A program made the translations under genes and the position numbers. A stretch of 38,633 nucleotides of DNA, from positions 1-38,633 of the forward strand of contig JAYZDF010000103.1 of the NCBI GenBank assembly GCA_036337945.1. Reading direction: 5' to 3'. The DNA comes from JAYZDF01 sp036337945 (GTDB taxonomy: Bacteria; Myxococcota; Kuafuiibacteriia; Kuafuiibacteriales; Kuafuiibacteriaceae). The notes beneath the pieces are model-generated. The model saw only the letters and a program-made list of their open reading frames with translations. It had not been told where the DNA came from and did not search any database. This document shows positions 24,876-33,813 of the stretch, in pieces (the first letter of the stretch is position 1; every line of letters begins with the position of its first letter).

Positions 24876-25890
24876 AGTCTCTGTGGACTCGGCTGAATTA
24901 GTTCAGCATGACATACCTCTCATTGCCCCTCTAAACCTCGGAAAACTCCATCTGAGCCACCGGGAGATCCTAGAGGTTCGGCTTCGTAATAATCATTACG
25001 TGGGACGAGGGGAAGCCGCTCCTCTTCCCAACTATAGTTCCGAAGCCTTTGAGGAGGTTTATCAAGAGCTTCAAGAGTTTCTTTTAGCTTTACCGGTATC
25101 CGCGACGTGCCATCATGAAGACCTTCGCCCTCTTCTTTGCCGACTCCAATCACCGTCATCTCAATTCGCGGTTGAACAGGCCGTTGTAGACTTGTTTCGA
25201 CAGCAAAACAAACTTTCCTATTTCCAAGCGTGGAGCTCATATCTGGACCTTCCCGCTAGCGACTCAAATCCCAGCATTAGAATCTCCGGGTTAGCGCCGG
25301 ACCTGAATTTCGAGCAGATGACGGGCTCCCGAACCATAAAGATCAAAATCGGACCTGGAGATTTGGATGCAGCCACGCGCTTTTGTCATGCCGCGAACGA
25401 ACGCGGTCTTGCAGTGAGAATTGATGCGAATCAACGGCTGAGTTCGAGCGAAGCCAAAGCATATGCTGCGCTTTCTGTTTCAGCCTTTGAAGAGCCGGTC
25501 CCCACACAACAACTGCAGTCATTGGCAAACGAAAACATTCCCGTTTTTCTTGATGAAAGTCTCCGCCAGCCAGACGCAGATGCACTTCTCTCTCTTCCGT
25601 GTGTCACAGGTTTAGTGCTCAAGCCGATGACACTCGGAGGCATCGGCCAGTGCTTCAATTGGTTAAGAAAAGCGAAAAAGCACAAGCTTTCTTGCATTGT
25701 TACTCACTGTTTTGATGGAGGTCTTTCTCATCGTGCGACCCTTGCCTTTGCCGCACATCTTTCACAAGTTGAACACGGTCTCGCTACGAATTCGTGCCTG
25801 GACGCGTGGTTCGCATATCACGGATACGCCCTCCCCACGGTTACAGACCATACGAGCATGGAAGAATGGGAAGGTTTGACTCATGCCTGA
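24859..25890 (+). CDS. menC: o-Succinylbenzoate synthase (enolase superfamily)
   Basis: I use ATG 24859 (343 residues), which overlaps the mvaA stop by 17 bases; an in-frame start at 24802 would extend 57 bases deeper into mvaA without family support. Enolase-superfamily residues are present: K161 and K163 (KIKIG), metal ligands D189 (RIDAN), E211/E212 (FEEP) and D232 (LDES), and K255 (LKPMTLGG). MenC dehydrates SHCHC to o-succinylbenzoate in menaquinone synthesis. The assignment over other enolase-superfamily members is supported by menE directly downstream, which overlaps by 8 bases. Confidence 0.85.
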   Translation: MVTRNKVSVDSAELVQHDIPLIAPLNLGKLHLSHREILEVRLRNNHYVGRGEAAPLPNYSSEAFEEVYQELQEFLLALPVSATCHHEDLRPLLCRLQSPSSQFAVEQAVVDLFRQQNKLSYFQAWSSYLDLPASDSNPSIRISGLAPDLNFEQMTGSRTIKIKIGPGDLDAATRFCHAANERGLAVRIDANQRLSSSEAKAYAALSVSAFEEPVPTQQLQSLANENIPVFLDESLRQPDADALLSLPCVTGLVLKPMTLGGIGQCFNWLRKAKKHKLSCIVTHCFDGGLSHRATLAFAAHLSQVEHGLATNSCLDAWFAYHGYALPTVTDHTSMEEWEGLTHA

Positions 25891-27121
25891 TAGACCACTT
25901 TCCATTCATGACGCAGCTGCTGAGTATCCAAATCATGCAGCGCTGATATTCGAAGATCGGACGTACACCTTTGAAGAGATCTCCGGAATGGTCCGCTCAC
26001 AAAAGGAGCAAGTCGACGCCTTTGCTCCCAGCTTCGACCTAGAAAGCTTGATTAGGATCTATAAGGGCCTCGAAACTGGACGGCCGCTTTTTTTGCTACA
26101 TTCCGCACTCACTCGCCAAGAACGAGAAAAAATCGTTCTTGAGAAACAAGAACTCTCGAATGCAGCAGCAGTGCTTTTCACCTCGGGAACTACATCGACC
26201 CCGAAAGGTGTTGTTCTTTCATATAAGGCGCTTATCGCATCTGCGCACGCAAACACGGTCAACCTTGGCTGGCAGGAAAACGACCGTTGGTTGCTCAATC
26301 TCCCCTTGGCTCATGTTGGAGGATTGTCCATAGTTACGCGATGCCTAATCGCAAGAAAGCCAGTAATCGTGGGTCTCGATGTTCGGCGTGCTATTAGGGA
26401 TTTTGGTGCGACGATTCTTTCACTCGTCCCCACGCAGCTGCAACGACTAAGCAAAGAGCCGGCCCCGTCATCGGTACGCAGTATTTTACTCGGAGGGGCG
26501 CCCTGTCCTCAAACTCTAAGAGACGAAGCAATTGCTCATGGATGGCCCATCCTACCGACCTACGGCATGACGGAAACCTGCTCGCAAATCGCGACCTATC
26601 CTCAATCTTCCAAGGACTGGCCAGATAAACCAGCTGCAGGACAACTTCTCTCGGGTGTCGAAGCGCGGATTATGGATGAGGAAATCGAGGTCCGGGGACC
26701 GATGTTATTCAGCGGTTATTACGGCGCTTCACCTCGTCGTTCTGAAGAATGGTTCGCCACCGGCGACCTCGGCCGAATTGAAGACGGTTGGCTTTATGTC
26801 ACAGGACGAAAAAAAGAACTGATTATCACGGGCGGCGAGAATGTGAGTCCCCAAGAAGTGGAAGAAGTCCTTAGCCGTGATTCTAAGATAGAGGCCGTCG
26901 TCGTGTTTGGGGTTCCAGATGACACTTGGGGCGAGCGAGTTATCGCAGCATATTGCGGTACAGCCACCTCCGAACAGCTCGTAGAGGATGCCAAGGCAAG
27001 TCTGGCGGCCTTCAAGCGTCCCAAGGCTTACTTCCCGTTCGAAAGTTTTCCTTTGCTTACTTCAGGCAAGATTGACCGCAAAGCAGTCAAGCGCTCGGTC
27101 CTTGAAAAAATTATTTCTTAG
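25883..27121 (+). CDS. menE: o-Succinylbenzoate-CoA ligase
   Basis: This 412-residue adenylate-forming enzyme has the phosphate loop LFTSGTTSTPKG (about 98-109), the YGMTETCSQ motif, the hinge and Asp in WFATGDLGR, GRKKELIITGGENVSP, and a C-terminal TSGKIDRKA with the catalytic Lys. MenE activates o-succinylbenzoate with ATP and CoA for naphthoquinone ring closure. At about 410 residues it is short compared with typical acyl-CoA synthetases, which matches MenE. It overlaps menC by 8 bases. Its 3' end overlaps the convergent transketolase gene by 11 bases. Confidence 0.88.
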   Translation: MPDRPLSIHDAAAEYPNHAALIFEDRTYTFEEISGMVRSQKEQVDAFAPSFDLESLIRIYKGLETGRPLFLLHSALTRQEREKIVLEKQELSNAAAVLFTSGTTSTPKGVVLSYKALIASAHANTVNLGWQENDRWLLNLPLAHVGGLSIVTRCLIARKPVIVGLDVRRAIRDFGATILSLVPTQLQRLSKEPAPSSVRSILLGGAPCPQTLRDEAIAHGWPILPTYGMTETCSQIATYPQSSKDWPDKPAAGQLLSGVEARIMDEEIEVRGPMLFSGYYGASPRRSEEWFATGDLGRIEDGWLYVTGRKKELIITGGENVSPQEVEEVLSRDSKIEAVVVFGVPDDTWGERVIAAYCGTATSEQLVEDAKASLAAFKRPKAYFPFESFPLLTSGKIDRKAVKRSVLEKIIS

Positions 27122-29117
27122 AAAACCAAGCCTGGATTTTTTCAGCGACTTTTTCAGGCACCATTTCGTAGAAATCACGAAGAACCTTCCAAGGTGCACT
27201 TTCACCGAAAGTGTCGACACCAAGGTTAAGTCCATCGCGACCCGTGAGAATCGCCCAAGGCTGAGTTCGACCGAGTTCGATGCTGACACAGGGAATCGAT
27301 GAAGAAACAACTGACTCCTGATATTCCGCAGTTTGGTCTAAGAACAAGTCTAGACATGGCATCGAAACCACGCGTGCGTTGATACCGTTCGCTTGAACCT
27401 GGTCAGCAGCCTGTAACGCAACGTCTACTTCACTACCCGTTGCTACGATCGTGATATGGGCATCGTCAGTATCGCGGATTACATAACCACCTTTCCAAAC
27501 GTCTGTCGCTGTGAAAGCTCCAGCTCGAGGAAGACTCGGCACACCCTGACGAGTCACCATCAAGGTATGAGGTGCTGGATTTCCTTCCTGTACGGCATAA
27601 CTCCAGGCCATCGCCGTTTCTATTCCATCGGCAGGACGCCAGTTGTAAAGGCCAGGAATCATCCTGAGCGCCCAGTTGTGTTCTACCGATTGGTGGGTTG
27701 GACCGTCTTCGCCAAGATATACAGATTCATGACTGAACACGGTCAGGGAACGAATCTTCATTAGAGCGGCCAAACGGAGGGCCGGCCTCATGTAGTCACT
27801 AAAAGTGAGGAATGTCGCACCATAAGGAACGAAACCACCGTAGAGTGCCATCCCGTTCACCGCCGCACCCATTGCATGCTCGCGGACACCGAAGTGGATG
27901 TTTCGACCTTCGGGCGCTTCTTGGCTGAAATACTCTGACCCTTTGATCTGCGTCTTATTTGAGCCAGCCAAATCCGCTGAACCACCAACTAAGCCGGGAA
28001 GTTTCTGCGCAATGGCATTGAGCGCCTTTCCTGATAGTGCTCGGGTAGCCGCGGTGTCATTTTCTTCCATGACATCCAGGACTGCATTAGACAGATTTTC
28101 GACTTTTTCTGTCTCAAACAAGGCTGTCCAGGCAGCACCCAAATCAGACTGTCCTTTCCACTGCGCTAAGTCGTTCGACCACTTCTCTCGGGCTTCCGCA
28201 CCACGTTTCGCCGCAGCAGCAAAAAGCTCGTACACATCCGATGGAATAGAGAATGGTTCTTCTGACCATCCTAGCTTTTCACGGGTGAGCTGTGCTTCGT
28301 CGGCACCCAGCGGTGAACCGTGTGCGCCAGATGTATCTTGTTTGTTAGGACTTCCGAAACCAATGTGGGTTCGCGCCATGATGAGTGATGGTTTGTCGGT
28401 GACTTTTTGTGCCGCCAGAACCGCTGATTTGATCGCTGCTTGGTCATGACCATCGACTTTAGAAACGTCCCAGCCATGCGCCAAGAATCTTTTTTCGACG
28501 TCTTCGTTGAAGCTGATGTCTGTGGAGCCATCAATTGTGATTTTATTGTCGTCGAAGATATAGATAAGTTCGCCGAGTCCATGTTGTCCGGCAATGGAAG
28601 CTGCTTCCGCAGAGATACCTTCCATTAAGCATCCATCACCACAAATTGCATAGATGTAATGATCAACCGGCTGAAAGTCCGCGCCTGATTGATTGAAACG
28701 TGCTTTGGCCATGCGTTCGGCGAGCGCCATCCCAACACCGGTCGCGAAACCTTGCCCTAGTGGACCAGTCGTCGTTTCAACGCCAGGAGTCATCCCGTAC
28801 TCTGGATGCCCAGGTGTTATAGAGTGCAGACATCTAAAGTTCTTGATGTCGTCCATCGATACTTCATATCCGGAAAGATGGAGCATCGAATAAAGGAGCA
28901 TAGAACCGTGCCCGTTCGAAAGGATGAAACGATCACGATCTTGCCAAGTCGGCGCTTTGGGGTCGAACTTCATGATCTCCGCCCACAAAACAACAGCAAT
29001 GTCCGCCATGCCCATGGGAGCACCCGGGTGACCGCTGTTTGCCTTATTCACCGCGTCGATTGAAAGAAAGCGAATCGCATTCGCTGCTTTGTGTCTCAAG
29101 TCGTTCGAGATATCCAT
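27111..29117 (-). CDS. tkt: Transketolase
   Basis: The 668-residue enzyme has the thiamine diphosphate site GDGCLMEG (160-167) with N191 completing the motif, substrate-binding His residues (SGHPGAPMG, LSNGHGS, TPGHPE, GPLGQG) and the pyrimidine-domain segment FGVREHAMG. It transfers two-carbon ketol units between sugar phosphates in the pentose phosphate route and supplies erythrose 4-phosphate, the precursor of chorismate and therefore of menaquinone. The protein is full length. Its 3' end overlaps menE by 11 bases. A YkgJ-type gene lies 85 bases upstream on the same strand. Confidence 0.96.
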   Translation of the reverse strand: MDISNDLRHKAANAIRFLSIDAVNKANSGHPGAPMGMADIAVVLWAEIMKFDPKAPTWQDRDRFILSNGHGSMLLYSMLHLSGYEVSMDDIKNFRCLHSITPGHPEYGMTPGVETTTGPLGQGFATGVGMALAERMAKARFNQSGADFQPVDHYIYAICGDGCLMEGISAEAASIAGQHGLGELIYIFDDNKITIDGSTDISFNEDVEKRFLAHGWDVSKVDGHDQAAIKSAVLAAQKVTDKPSLIMARTHIGFGSPNKQDTSGAHGSPLGADEAQLTREKLGWSEEPFSIPSDVYELFAAAAKRGAEAREKWSNDLAQWKGQSDLGAAWTALFETEKVENLSNAVLDVMEENDTAATRALSGKALNAIAQKLPGLVGGSADLAGSNKTQIKGSEYFSQEAPEGRNIHFGVREHAMGAAVNGMALYGGFVPYGATFLTFSDYMRPALRLAALMKIRSLTVFSHESVYLGEDGPTHQSVEHNWALRMIPGLYNWRPADGIETAMAWSYAVQEGNPAPHTLMVTRQGVPSLPRAGAFTATDVWKGGYVIRDTDDAHITIVATGSEVDVALQAADQVQANGINARVVSMPCLDLFLDQTAEYQESVVSSSIPCVSIELGRTQPWAILTGRDGLNLGVDTFGESAPWKVLRDFYEMVPEKVAEKIQAWFSKK

Positions 29118-29202
29118 CCTGAGGCTGTCCTAACGCATGAAGGACGTTCAAGCCAGACTCATCCGAAAATGAGTTCCGATTTTTACTAAACCCTCATATT
29201 TC

Positions 29203-29907
29203 CTAGAAAAAGCCGCGATCAATTGAGTCCTGGAAAGCTCGTTCCTTACTACTCAGAGGGGAAAACATGACAGATTTGTCTAAGTTTGGAAGTTCCTGAC
29301 CACGGTGAGCAAAGACTTCCTCTACGCAGAAGCGCAGAAATCGGTCTAAAGACCTCTTTTTCTTTCGTTTCCAACGTTTCACGAGGTCATCGTGTAGAGC
29401 CCAATCCGTCAGGGCCTTGGTTGCTGCTTGCGTCATTTCTTTCTTCAGGTCTGGTTTGATCCCGAATGGAACAGGACATCGAATGAGTTTTGGACCTATT
29501 CTCTGGTCTTCTGTTCGGAAGGTGAATGGATAAAGCTGACATGTTGCTGGTCTCAGACCATAAACACCACATCTCAATTCATCTCCATATCGACCTAAAA
29601 ATCGGCAATAGCCGTCATCGCTTCGACGAAGCACGAAAATCCGCGGACCGTCATCGAGTTCAAAAGGTTTCAATCCGTTTTCAGCAAGCTCAAAAGCCGT
29701 ATGAAATGGGATTCCCAGACCTAAGCAGAAATCAACCATATCTGGGATCGAGGTTTCAATCCGGCTCGTACAACAGACCGCCTGGCAATTGGGACAAGGG
29801 TTACTAGAGGGTGGATAGAGACTACCCGACAATACCGTCCCATCATCTGCCAGTTCCGGGGTCATCGTGGAGCGTTCGTAAATAATTTTGAGTTTCTTAG
29901 CTGCCAC
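29203..29907 (-). CDS. YkgJ-type metal-chelating cysteine-rich protein
   Basis: The 234-residue protein has the UPF0153/YkgJ cysteine pattern: C38, C41, C45 and C46 (CPNCQAVCC), then C-R-F-L-G, and a later C-G-V-Y-G-L-R-P-A-T-C-Q-L-Y-P-F motif. Proteins of this family are thought to bind zinc or an iron-sulphur centre; the biochemical role is unclear. The listed start is GTG 29907; an ATG at 29865 would give 220 residues and keep all Cys, and I cannot decide between them. It diverges from uup across 82 bases. Confidence 0.8.
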   Translation of the reverse strand: MAAKKLKIIYERSTMTPELADDGTVLSGSLYPPSSNPCPNCQAVCCTSRIETSIPDMVDFCLGLGIPFHTAFELAENGLKPFELDDGPRIFVLRRSDDGYCRFLGRYGDELRCGVYGLRPATCQLYPFTFRTEDQRIGPKLIRCPVPFGIKPDLKKEMTQAATKALTDWALHDDLVKRWKRKKKRSLDRFLRFCVEEVFAHRGQELPNLDKSVMFSPLSSKERAFQDSIDRGFF

Positions 29908-29989
29908 GATTCAAGCATACCTGATCGTTCTTCGAAGTGACAGATGGCACTCGACAGCTTCCGTTACGAACGATAGGAAGAGGTATTGT

Positions 29990-31903
29990 ATGAGTCTTGT
30001 TGCTGTACATAAAATCACGAAGAGATACGGTGATAGGACGGTACTAGATAACGTCTCCTTCTCGATTCAAGCACGAGATAGGATTGGACTAATCGGTGCC
30101 AACGGCTCCGGAAAATCAACTTTACTTCGCATCCTGATGCAAACCGAGGAACCCGACGACGGCCAAATCATGCGCCGGCGAGGTTTGAGTATCGCTTTCG
30201 TAGAACAAGATCCCAAATTCCCCGAAGATGCGACGGTCCAAGACATTGTATCTAAGGGGCTCCAGGCGCATCAGGGGGTGCTGGATGAGCTATCCAAGAT
30301 AGAAGAACAAATCGCTCAAGAGGCGGGCACCGAGGTATCACAAAAGCTTGAGGAGCTTCTTGAGCACCAAACCCAGCTCACAGACCGGCTCGAGCAATTA
30401 GGTGGTTGGAACGTCGAACATCTCGCGGAAGCCGCTATGTCGGCGCTACGGGTCCCGCCGAAAGACCGGCAAGTCGCATCTTTGTCGCTGGGAGAACGTC
30501 GCCGACTCGCGCTGTGCGTTGCGCTGACCGAGGCGCGTGATTTGTTGATTCTTGATGAGCCTACAAACCATCTGGACGTCGAAGCTATTGATTGGCTTGA
30601 AAAGACCATCGCAGACTATCCCGGGGCGATTCTTATGGTCAGTCATGACCGTTACCTTCTCGACCGTACAGTCTTTCAATTACTCGAAATTGATCGAGGC
30701 GATATGCATCATTATGACGGAAATTACACCGCATTTATGGTGGCAAAAGCCGAACGTTACGCACTTGAAGCCAAGACGGAAGAACGGCGACAAAAAGCAA
30801 TTAGCCAGGAACTTCAATGGGCGCGAAAGACCGCTCCTGCGCGAACAACCAAACAAAAAGCGCGCCTTGATCGACTCGATGAAGTCATGGCTAACGCGCC
30901 CAAGACGCCGGTGAGTGAGACCAAGTTTCGAATCCCCTATCCTCCTCGAATTTCAAAAACCATCCTGGAGCTGGTCGACGTAGGTCATGGTTTTCCAGGG
31001 AAAAAGCTATTTGAGAACTTGAACCTCATTATGAAGAAAGGAGACCGGCTCGGAATCGTCGGTCCGAACGGGGCCGGAAAGAGTACGCTGATTAAGCTCA
31101 TTTTGGAGCATTTTCATCCTGAACACGGGCGCATCATTCGAGGTCCCAATACCGAAATTATCTATGTTGACCAGGGGCGGACGGACCTCGACCCTGAGAA
31201 GTCCTTACTCGAAGCCGTCAGTGAGGACGGTGATTTCGTCTTTATCGGTGAAGATGCCGTGCCCATTCAAGGCTTTTTACAGGGACTACTTTTCGATGGC
31301 GCAGCCCAGCGGATGAAAGTGAGCGGATTATCTGGCGGAGAACGCAGCCGCGCCGTTCTGGCCAAACACCTTTGTCGTAGGGGAAATCTCATCATCCTGG
31401 ACGAACCGACGAACGACCTCGACCTACCCAGTCTGAGAGTTCTTGAGGAAGCCCTAGTGACCTATCCGGGCTGTGCGCTTGTGGTCAGCCACGACCGCTA
31501 CTTTCTCGACAGAATCGCGACCGGGATCCTCGCTTTCGAAGGCCATAAGGTCACGTTCTACGAAGGTAATTATTCTCAATACATAGATCTAAAATCTGAA
31601 GTTGAAGTAAAAGCGGTCCCAGGCAAAAAAGAGGCTTCCCAAAAACCTGCCCCCCGCGCCAAAAAGGAGACTTCAGCCAAGAAAAAGCGAACCTACCGAG
31701 AGGAGCAAGAATTCGCCGGCATAGAAGATCGCATCCTCGAAGCCGAGACGAAGGTGTCCGAGTTAGAGGAATTATTGAACAACCCAGACGCCTTGCGGGA
31801 CCTCGGCCCAGAGGTATCTGCGAAGGTCAAGGAGCTCGAGACAGCTCGAGAGCATGTCGAGCAACTCTACGCCCGCTGGGAAGAATTAGCGCAGTACAGC
31901 TAA
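29990..31903 (+). CDS. uup: ABC-F ATPase of the Uup type
   Basis: I start at ATG 29990, which follows GGAAGAGG and gives 637 residues beginning MSLVAVHKIT; the frame is open further upstream but without homology. Two ABC domains are present: Walker A GANGSGKS (36-43) and GPNGAGKS, signatures LSLGER and LSGGER, and Walker B segments ILDEPTNHLD and ILDEPTNDLD. There are no membrane helices. The C-terminus ends in a Lys-rich linker and an antiparallel coiled coil (about 575-637) typical of Uup, which binds branched DNA or ribosomes. Uup has been linked to transposon excision and ribosome function. It converges with fabD: its stop and the fabD stop are adjacent with no base between. Confidence 0.9.
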   Translation: MSLVAVHKITKRYGDRTVLDNVSFSIQARDRIGLIGANGSGKSTLLRILMQTEEPDDGQIMRRRGLSIAFVEQDPKFPEDATVQDIVSKGLQAHQGVLDELSKIEEQIAQEAGTEVSQKLEELLEHQTQLTDRLEQLGGWNVEHLAEAAMSALRVPPKDRQVASLSLGERRRLALCVALTEARDLLILDEPTNHLDVEAIDWLEKTIADYPGAILMVSHDRYLLDRTVFQLLEIDRGDMHHYDGNYTAFMVAKAERYALEAKTEERRQKAISQELQWARKTAPARTTKQKARLDRLDEVMANAPKTPVSETKFRIPYPPRISKTILELVDVGHGFPGKKLFENLNLIMKKGDRLGIVGPNGAGKSTLIKLILEHFHPEHGRIIRGPNTEIIYVDQGRTDLDPEKSLLEAVSEDGDFVFIGEDAVPIQGFLQGLLFDGAAQRMKVSGLSGGERSRAVLAKHLCRRGNLIILDEPTNDLDLPSLRVLEEALVTYPGCALVVSHDRYFLDRIATGILAFEGHKVTFYEGNYSQYIDLKSEVEVKAVPGKKEASQKPAPRAKKETSAKKKRTYREEQEFAGIEDRILEAETKVSELEELLNNPDALRDLGPEVSAKVKELETAREHVEQLYARWEELAQYS

Positions 31904-32845
31904 TCAGGCGCCTAAAGCAGCGACCGCTTTTTCTAGTGACGCAGGGTCCTCAGCTTTGTGCATTTTGAGAGAACGGTCGATTCGGCGATTGAGCCCCGCA
32001 AGAACTCGGCCGCAGCCCAGCTCGATGCCGGCCGTTTCTCCCGCTTCAACCAAGTGTTGAATCGACGCGACCCACTGCACAGTCCCGGTAATTTGCTTCA
32101 CAAGGAGGTCCGTAACCCTTTGGGAATCTTGATTTGCAGTGGCTTCGACATTTGAGATGACGGGAATATCCAGCGCGCCGATCTTCACGTCAGCGAGCAA
32201 TTCGTTCATCCCTTTGGCCGCAGGCTCCATGAGAGGACAATGAAAAGGAGCGCTCACAGCCAAGCGAGTCACCTTTGCTCCGTGAGTTTCACTGAGAGTT
32301 TTCTCAGCCGCCTCGACGGCCGCCGCGGAACCAGAAATCACTGTTTGAGCCGGTCCGTTGAAATTCGCGGCCGTCACAATACCCTCTCCTCCCTCACTGA
32401 CGCTCACACAGGTTTCGACAATTGGCGCCTTATCAATACCGATAATTGCACTCATAGCGCCCTCGCCCTCAGCAACTGCTTGCTGCATGAACCGGCCACG
32501 TTGGTGTACGAGCTTTACGGCGTCCGCAAACTCGAGCGCACCCACTGCGGTCAAGGCAGACCACTCTCCCAGACTATGTCCAAGCGCAAAGCTTGCTTTG
32601 ATGTCTGGCATCAGCGAACGAAATGCTCGATACGCAGCGATGCTCGTCGTCAAGATTGCAGGCTGCGTGTTCTCAGTGCGCTTTAGCGCATCTTCGTCGC
32701 CCTCGAAACATAGGTCAGAAATCTTAAAGCCTAAAGCGTCATCCGCTTCTTCGAACGTTCGCTTTGCGACATCATAGGTATCGTAAAGAGCCTTACCCAT
32801 TCCAATCGATTGACTACCCTGACCGGGAAATAAAAGAGCTACCAT
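31904..32845 (-). CDS. fabD: Malonyl-CoA:ACP transacylase
   Basis: FabD loads malonate from malonyl-CoA on to acyl carrier protein for fatty acid synthesis. The 313-residue protein has LFPGQGSQ at the N-terminus, the nucleophile S91 in GHSLGEW and the catalytic H202 in APFHCPLM, at nearly the same positions as in E. coli. No polyketide-synthase domain is attached. No other fab gene is adjacent. The upstream 268-base gap separates it from a divergent DUF697 gene. Confidence 0.95.
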   Translation of the reverse strand: MVALLFPGQGSQSIGMGKALYDTYDVAKRTFEEADDALGFKISDLCFEGDEDALKRTENTQPAILTTSIAAYRAFRSLMPDIKASFALGHSLGEWSALTAVGALEFADAVKLVHQRGRFMQQAVAEGEGAMSAIIGIDKAPIVETCVSVSEGGEGIVTAANFNGPAQTVISGSAAAVEAAEKTLSETHGAKVTRLAVSAPFHCPLMEPAAKGMNELLADVKIGALDIPVISNVEATANQDSQRVTDLLVKQITGTVQWVASIQHLVEAGETAGIELGCGRVLAGLNRRIDRSLKMHKAEDPASLEKAVAALGA

Positions 32846-33113
32846 GAGGCCGCCATGCCCGTCTTGCTCTCGAATGTCCAGTGCTTGTCACAAGACAAAT
32901 CATAGATTTACGTCGCCGCTGTGCGTCATCTAAAGTCTTCATATTCGAGTGACGACCACCCCTCGAGCGCCTTATTTTTCGGCCGATGCCTGATCTTCAG
33001 CCACAGAAGACCAGGAGGCCCCATCGAGGAGATAAATAGAGCCGTGCAAAGACCCATTTGACGCGTCGCGCGTTGTGCTTAGTAATAGGAATATAAGGAG
33101 CACGAAATTCAAG
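32846..33113. other. 268-base divergent intergenic region (fabD / DUF697 gene)
   Basis: This is the longest gap in the window. It must hold promoters for both genes, but I see no convincing -35/-10 pair. TTGTC and GACAA around ACAA form a weak 5-bp hairpin near 32886-32900. A minus-strand frame crosses part of it (32972-33226) but overlaps the start of the DUF697 gene and has no family features. On the plus strand AAGGAG at 33095-33100 is a possible ribosome-binding site for the downstream gene, although 13 bases from its ATG. Confidence 0.5.
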
Positions 33114-33749
33114 ATGTCAGTTTGGGAATATTTCATGAAAAGAACGTTCAAACCCTCAGAACGGGAGCTCGCAACGGTCGACCTCACAGATAAGTGCGGA
33201 TACGCGGCCGCTGCGATGACGCTCATACCCGTCCCTGGAACGGAAATCCTCGGGGTAATGCCGATTCATGTGGGCATGGTAACTGCGCTCGCCAATATTT
33301 ACGACAAGGATATTACCCGTGACTCGGCCACTCGCTTAGTGATGCGCGTGGGTGCTACCGTTGGACTCTCAATTGTTGGCAGCCGAGCCGCAACAACGGC
33401 CGCAAAACTATTTGTTCCAGGCCTCGGCGGTGTCGTTGCGGCTCCTTTGATGTTTGCCTCCACCAAGGCGCTCGGTGCAGTCGCAAAGTCTTATTTTGAA
33501 CGAGGCGAAGAGTTATCTTCTGAGGATATCAAGGCCGTGTACCGAGCTGCCGCCACAAAAGCGAAATCAGAGTTCAAGAAGGACAAAATGAATGAGGAGG
33601 AGGCTTCCGACCATTCTGATGCCTCTAAAAGCGCCTCAGCCGCCAAACCCGCCGAGAGACTCACTCAGCTCAAAACGCTTTTAGAGCAAGGTCTCATTGA
33701 AACCGAGGACTTCAACGCAGCAAAAGCGCGAATTCTGGCTGAACTATAG
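33114..33749 (+). CDS. DUF697-type membrane-associated protein with SHOCT tail
   Basis: I choose ATG 33114 (211 residues); a GTG at 33075 would add 13 residues that look non-coding. Residues about 28-130 match the DUF697 pattern often fused to GTPases: a Gly/Ala-rich hydrophobic hairpin (AAAMTLIPVPGTEILG, VGATVGLSIVGSRAAT, FVPGLGGVVAAPLMF) followed by ALGAVAKSYFERGE. No GTPase motif is present, so the domain is alone. After a charged linker the last 33 residues form a SHOCT-like helix pair (LKTLLEQGLIETEDF, AKARILAEL), a short element often found at C-termini of membrane-associated proteins. The function is unknown. Confidence 0.75.
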   Translation: MSVWEYFMKRTFKPSERELATVDLTDKCGYAAAAMTLIPVPGTEILGVMPIHVGMVTALANIYDKDITRDSATRLVMRVGATVGLSIVGSRAATTAAKLFVPGLGGVVAAPLMFASTKALGAVAKSYFERGEELSSEDIKAVYRAAATKAKSEFKKDKMNEEEASDHSDASKSASAAKPAERLTQLKTLLEQGLIETEDFNAAKARILAEL

Positions 33750-33813
33750 AGCCTTTTTGTCGCAGCGGAGAAACGAACTGGACAAGTCGAGCCCGACTGC
33801 CCATGTTCGCACA

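Noticed and set aside
27898..28449. 183-residue plus-strand frame inside transketolase
   Set aside because: It is a long antisense shadow of a strongly conserved gene.
29157..29174. ACTCAT/ATGAGT hairpin between the YkgJ gene and tkt as a terminator
   Set aside because: The stem is only 6 bp, A/T-rich, and no T-run follows on the minus strand where it would be needed.
29924..29974. 7-bp inverted repeat ATCGTTC/GAACGAT in the YkgJ/uup gap
   Set aside because: The arms are 37 bases apart and a match of this size is expected by chance in a gap this long.
29888..29989. Upstream extension of the uup frame
   Set aside because: It overlaps the 5' end of the YkgJ gene and precedes a well-placed ribosome-binding site and the family-typical N-terminus at 29990.
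32972..33226. 84-residue minus-strand frame in the fabD/DUF697 gap
   Set aside because: It covers the start of the DUF697 gene on the opposite strand and has no recognisable domain. A shorter form with a hydrophobic stretch (from 33136) cannot be fully excluded.
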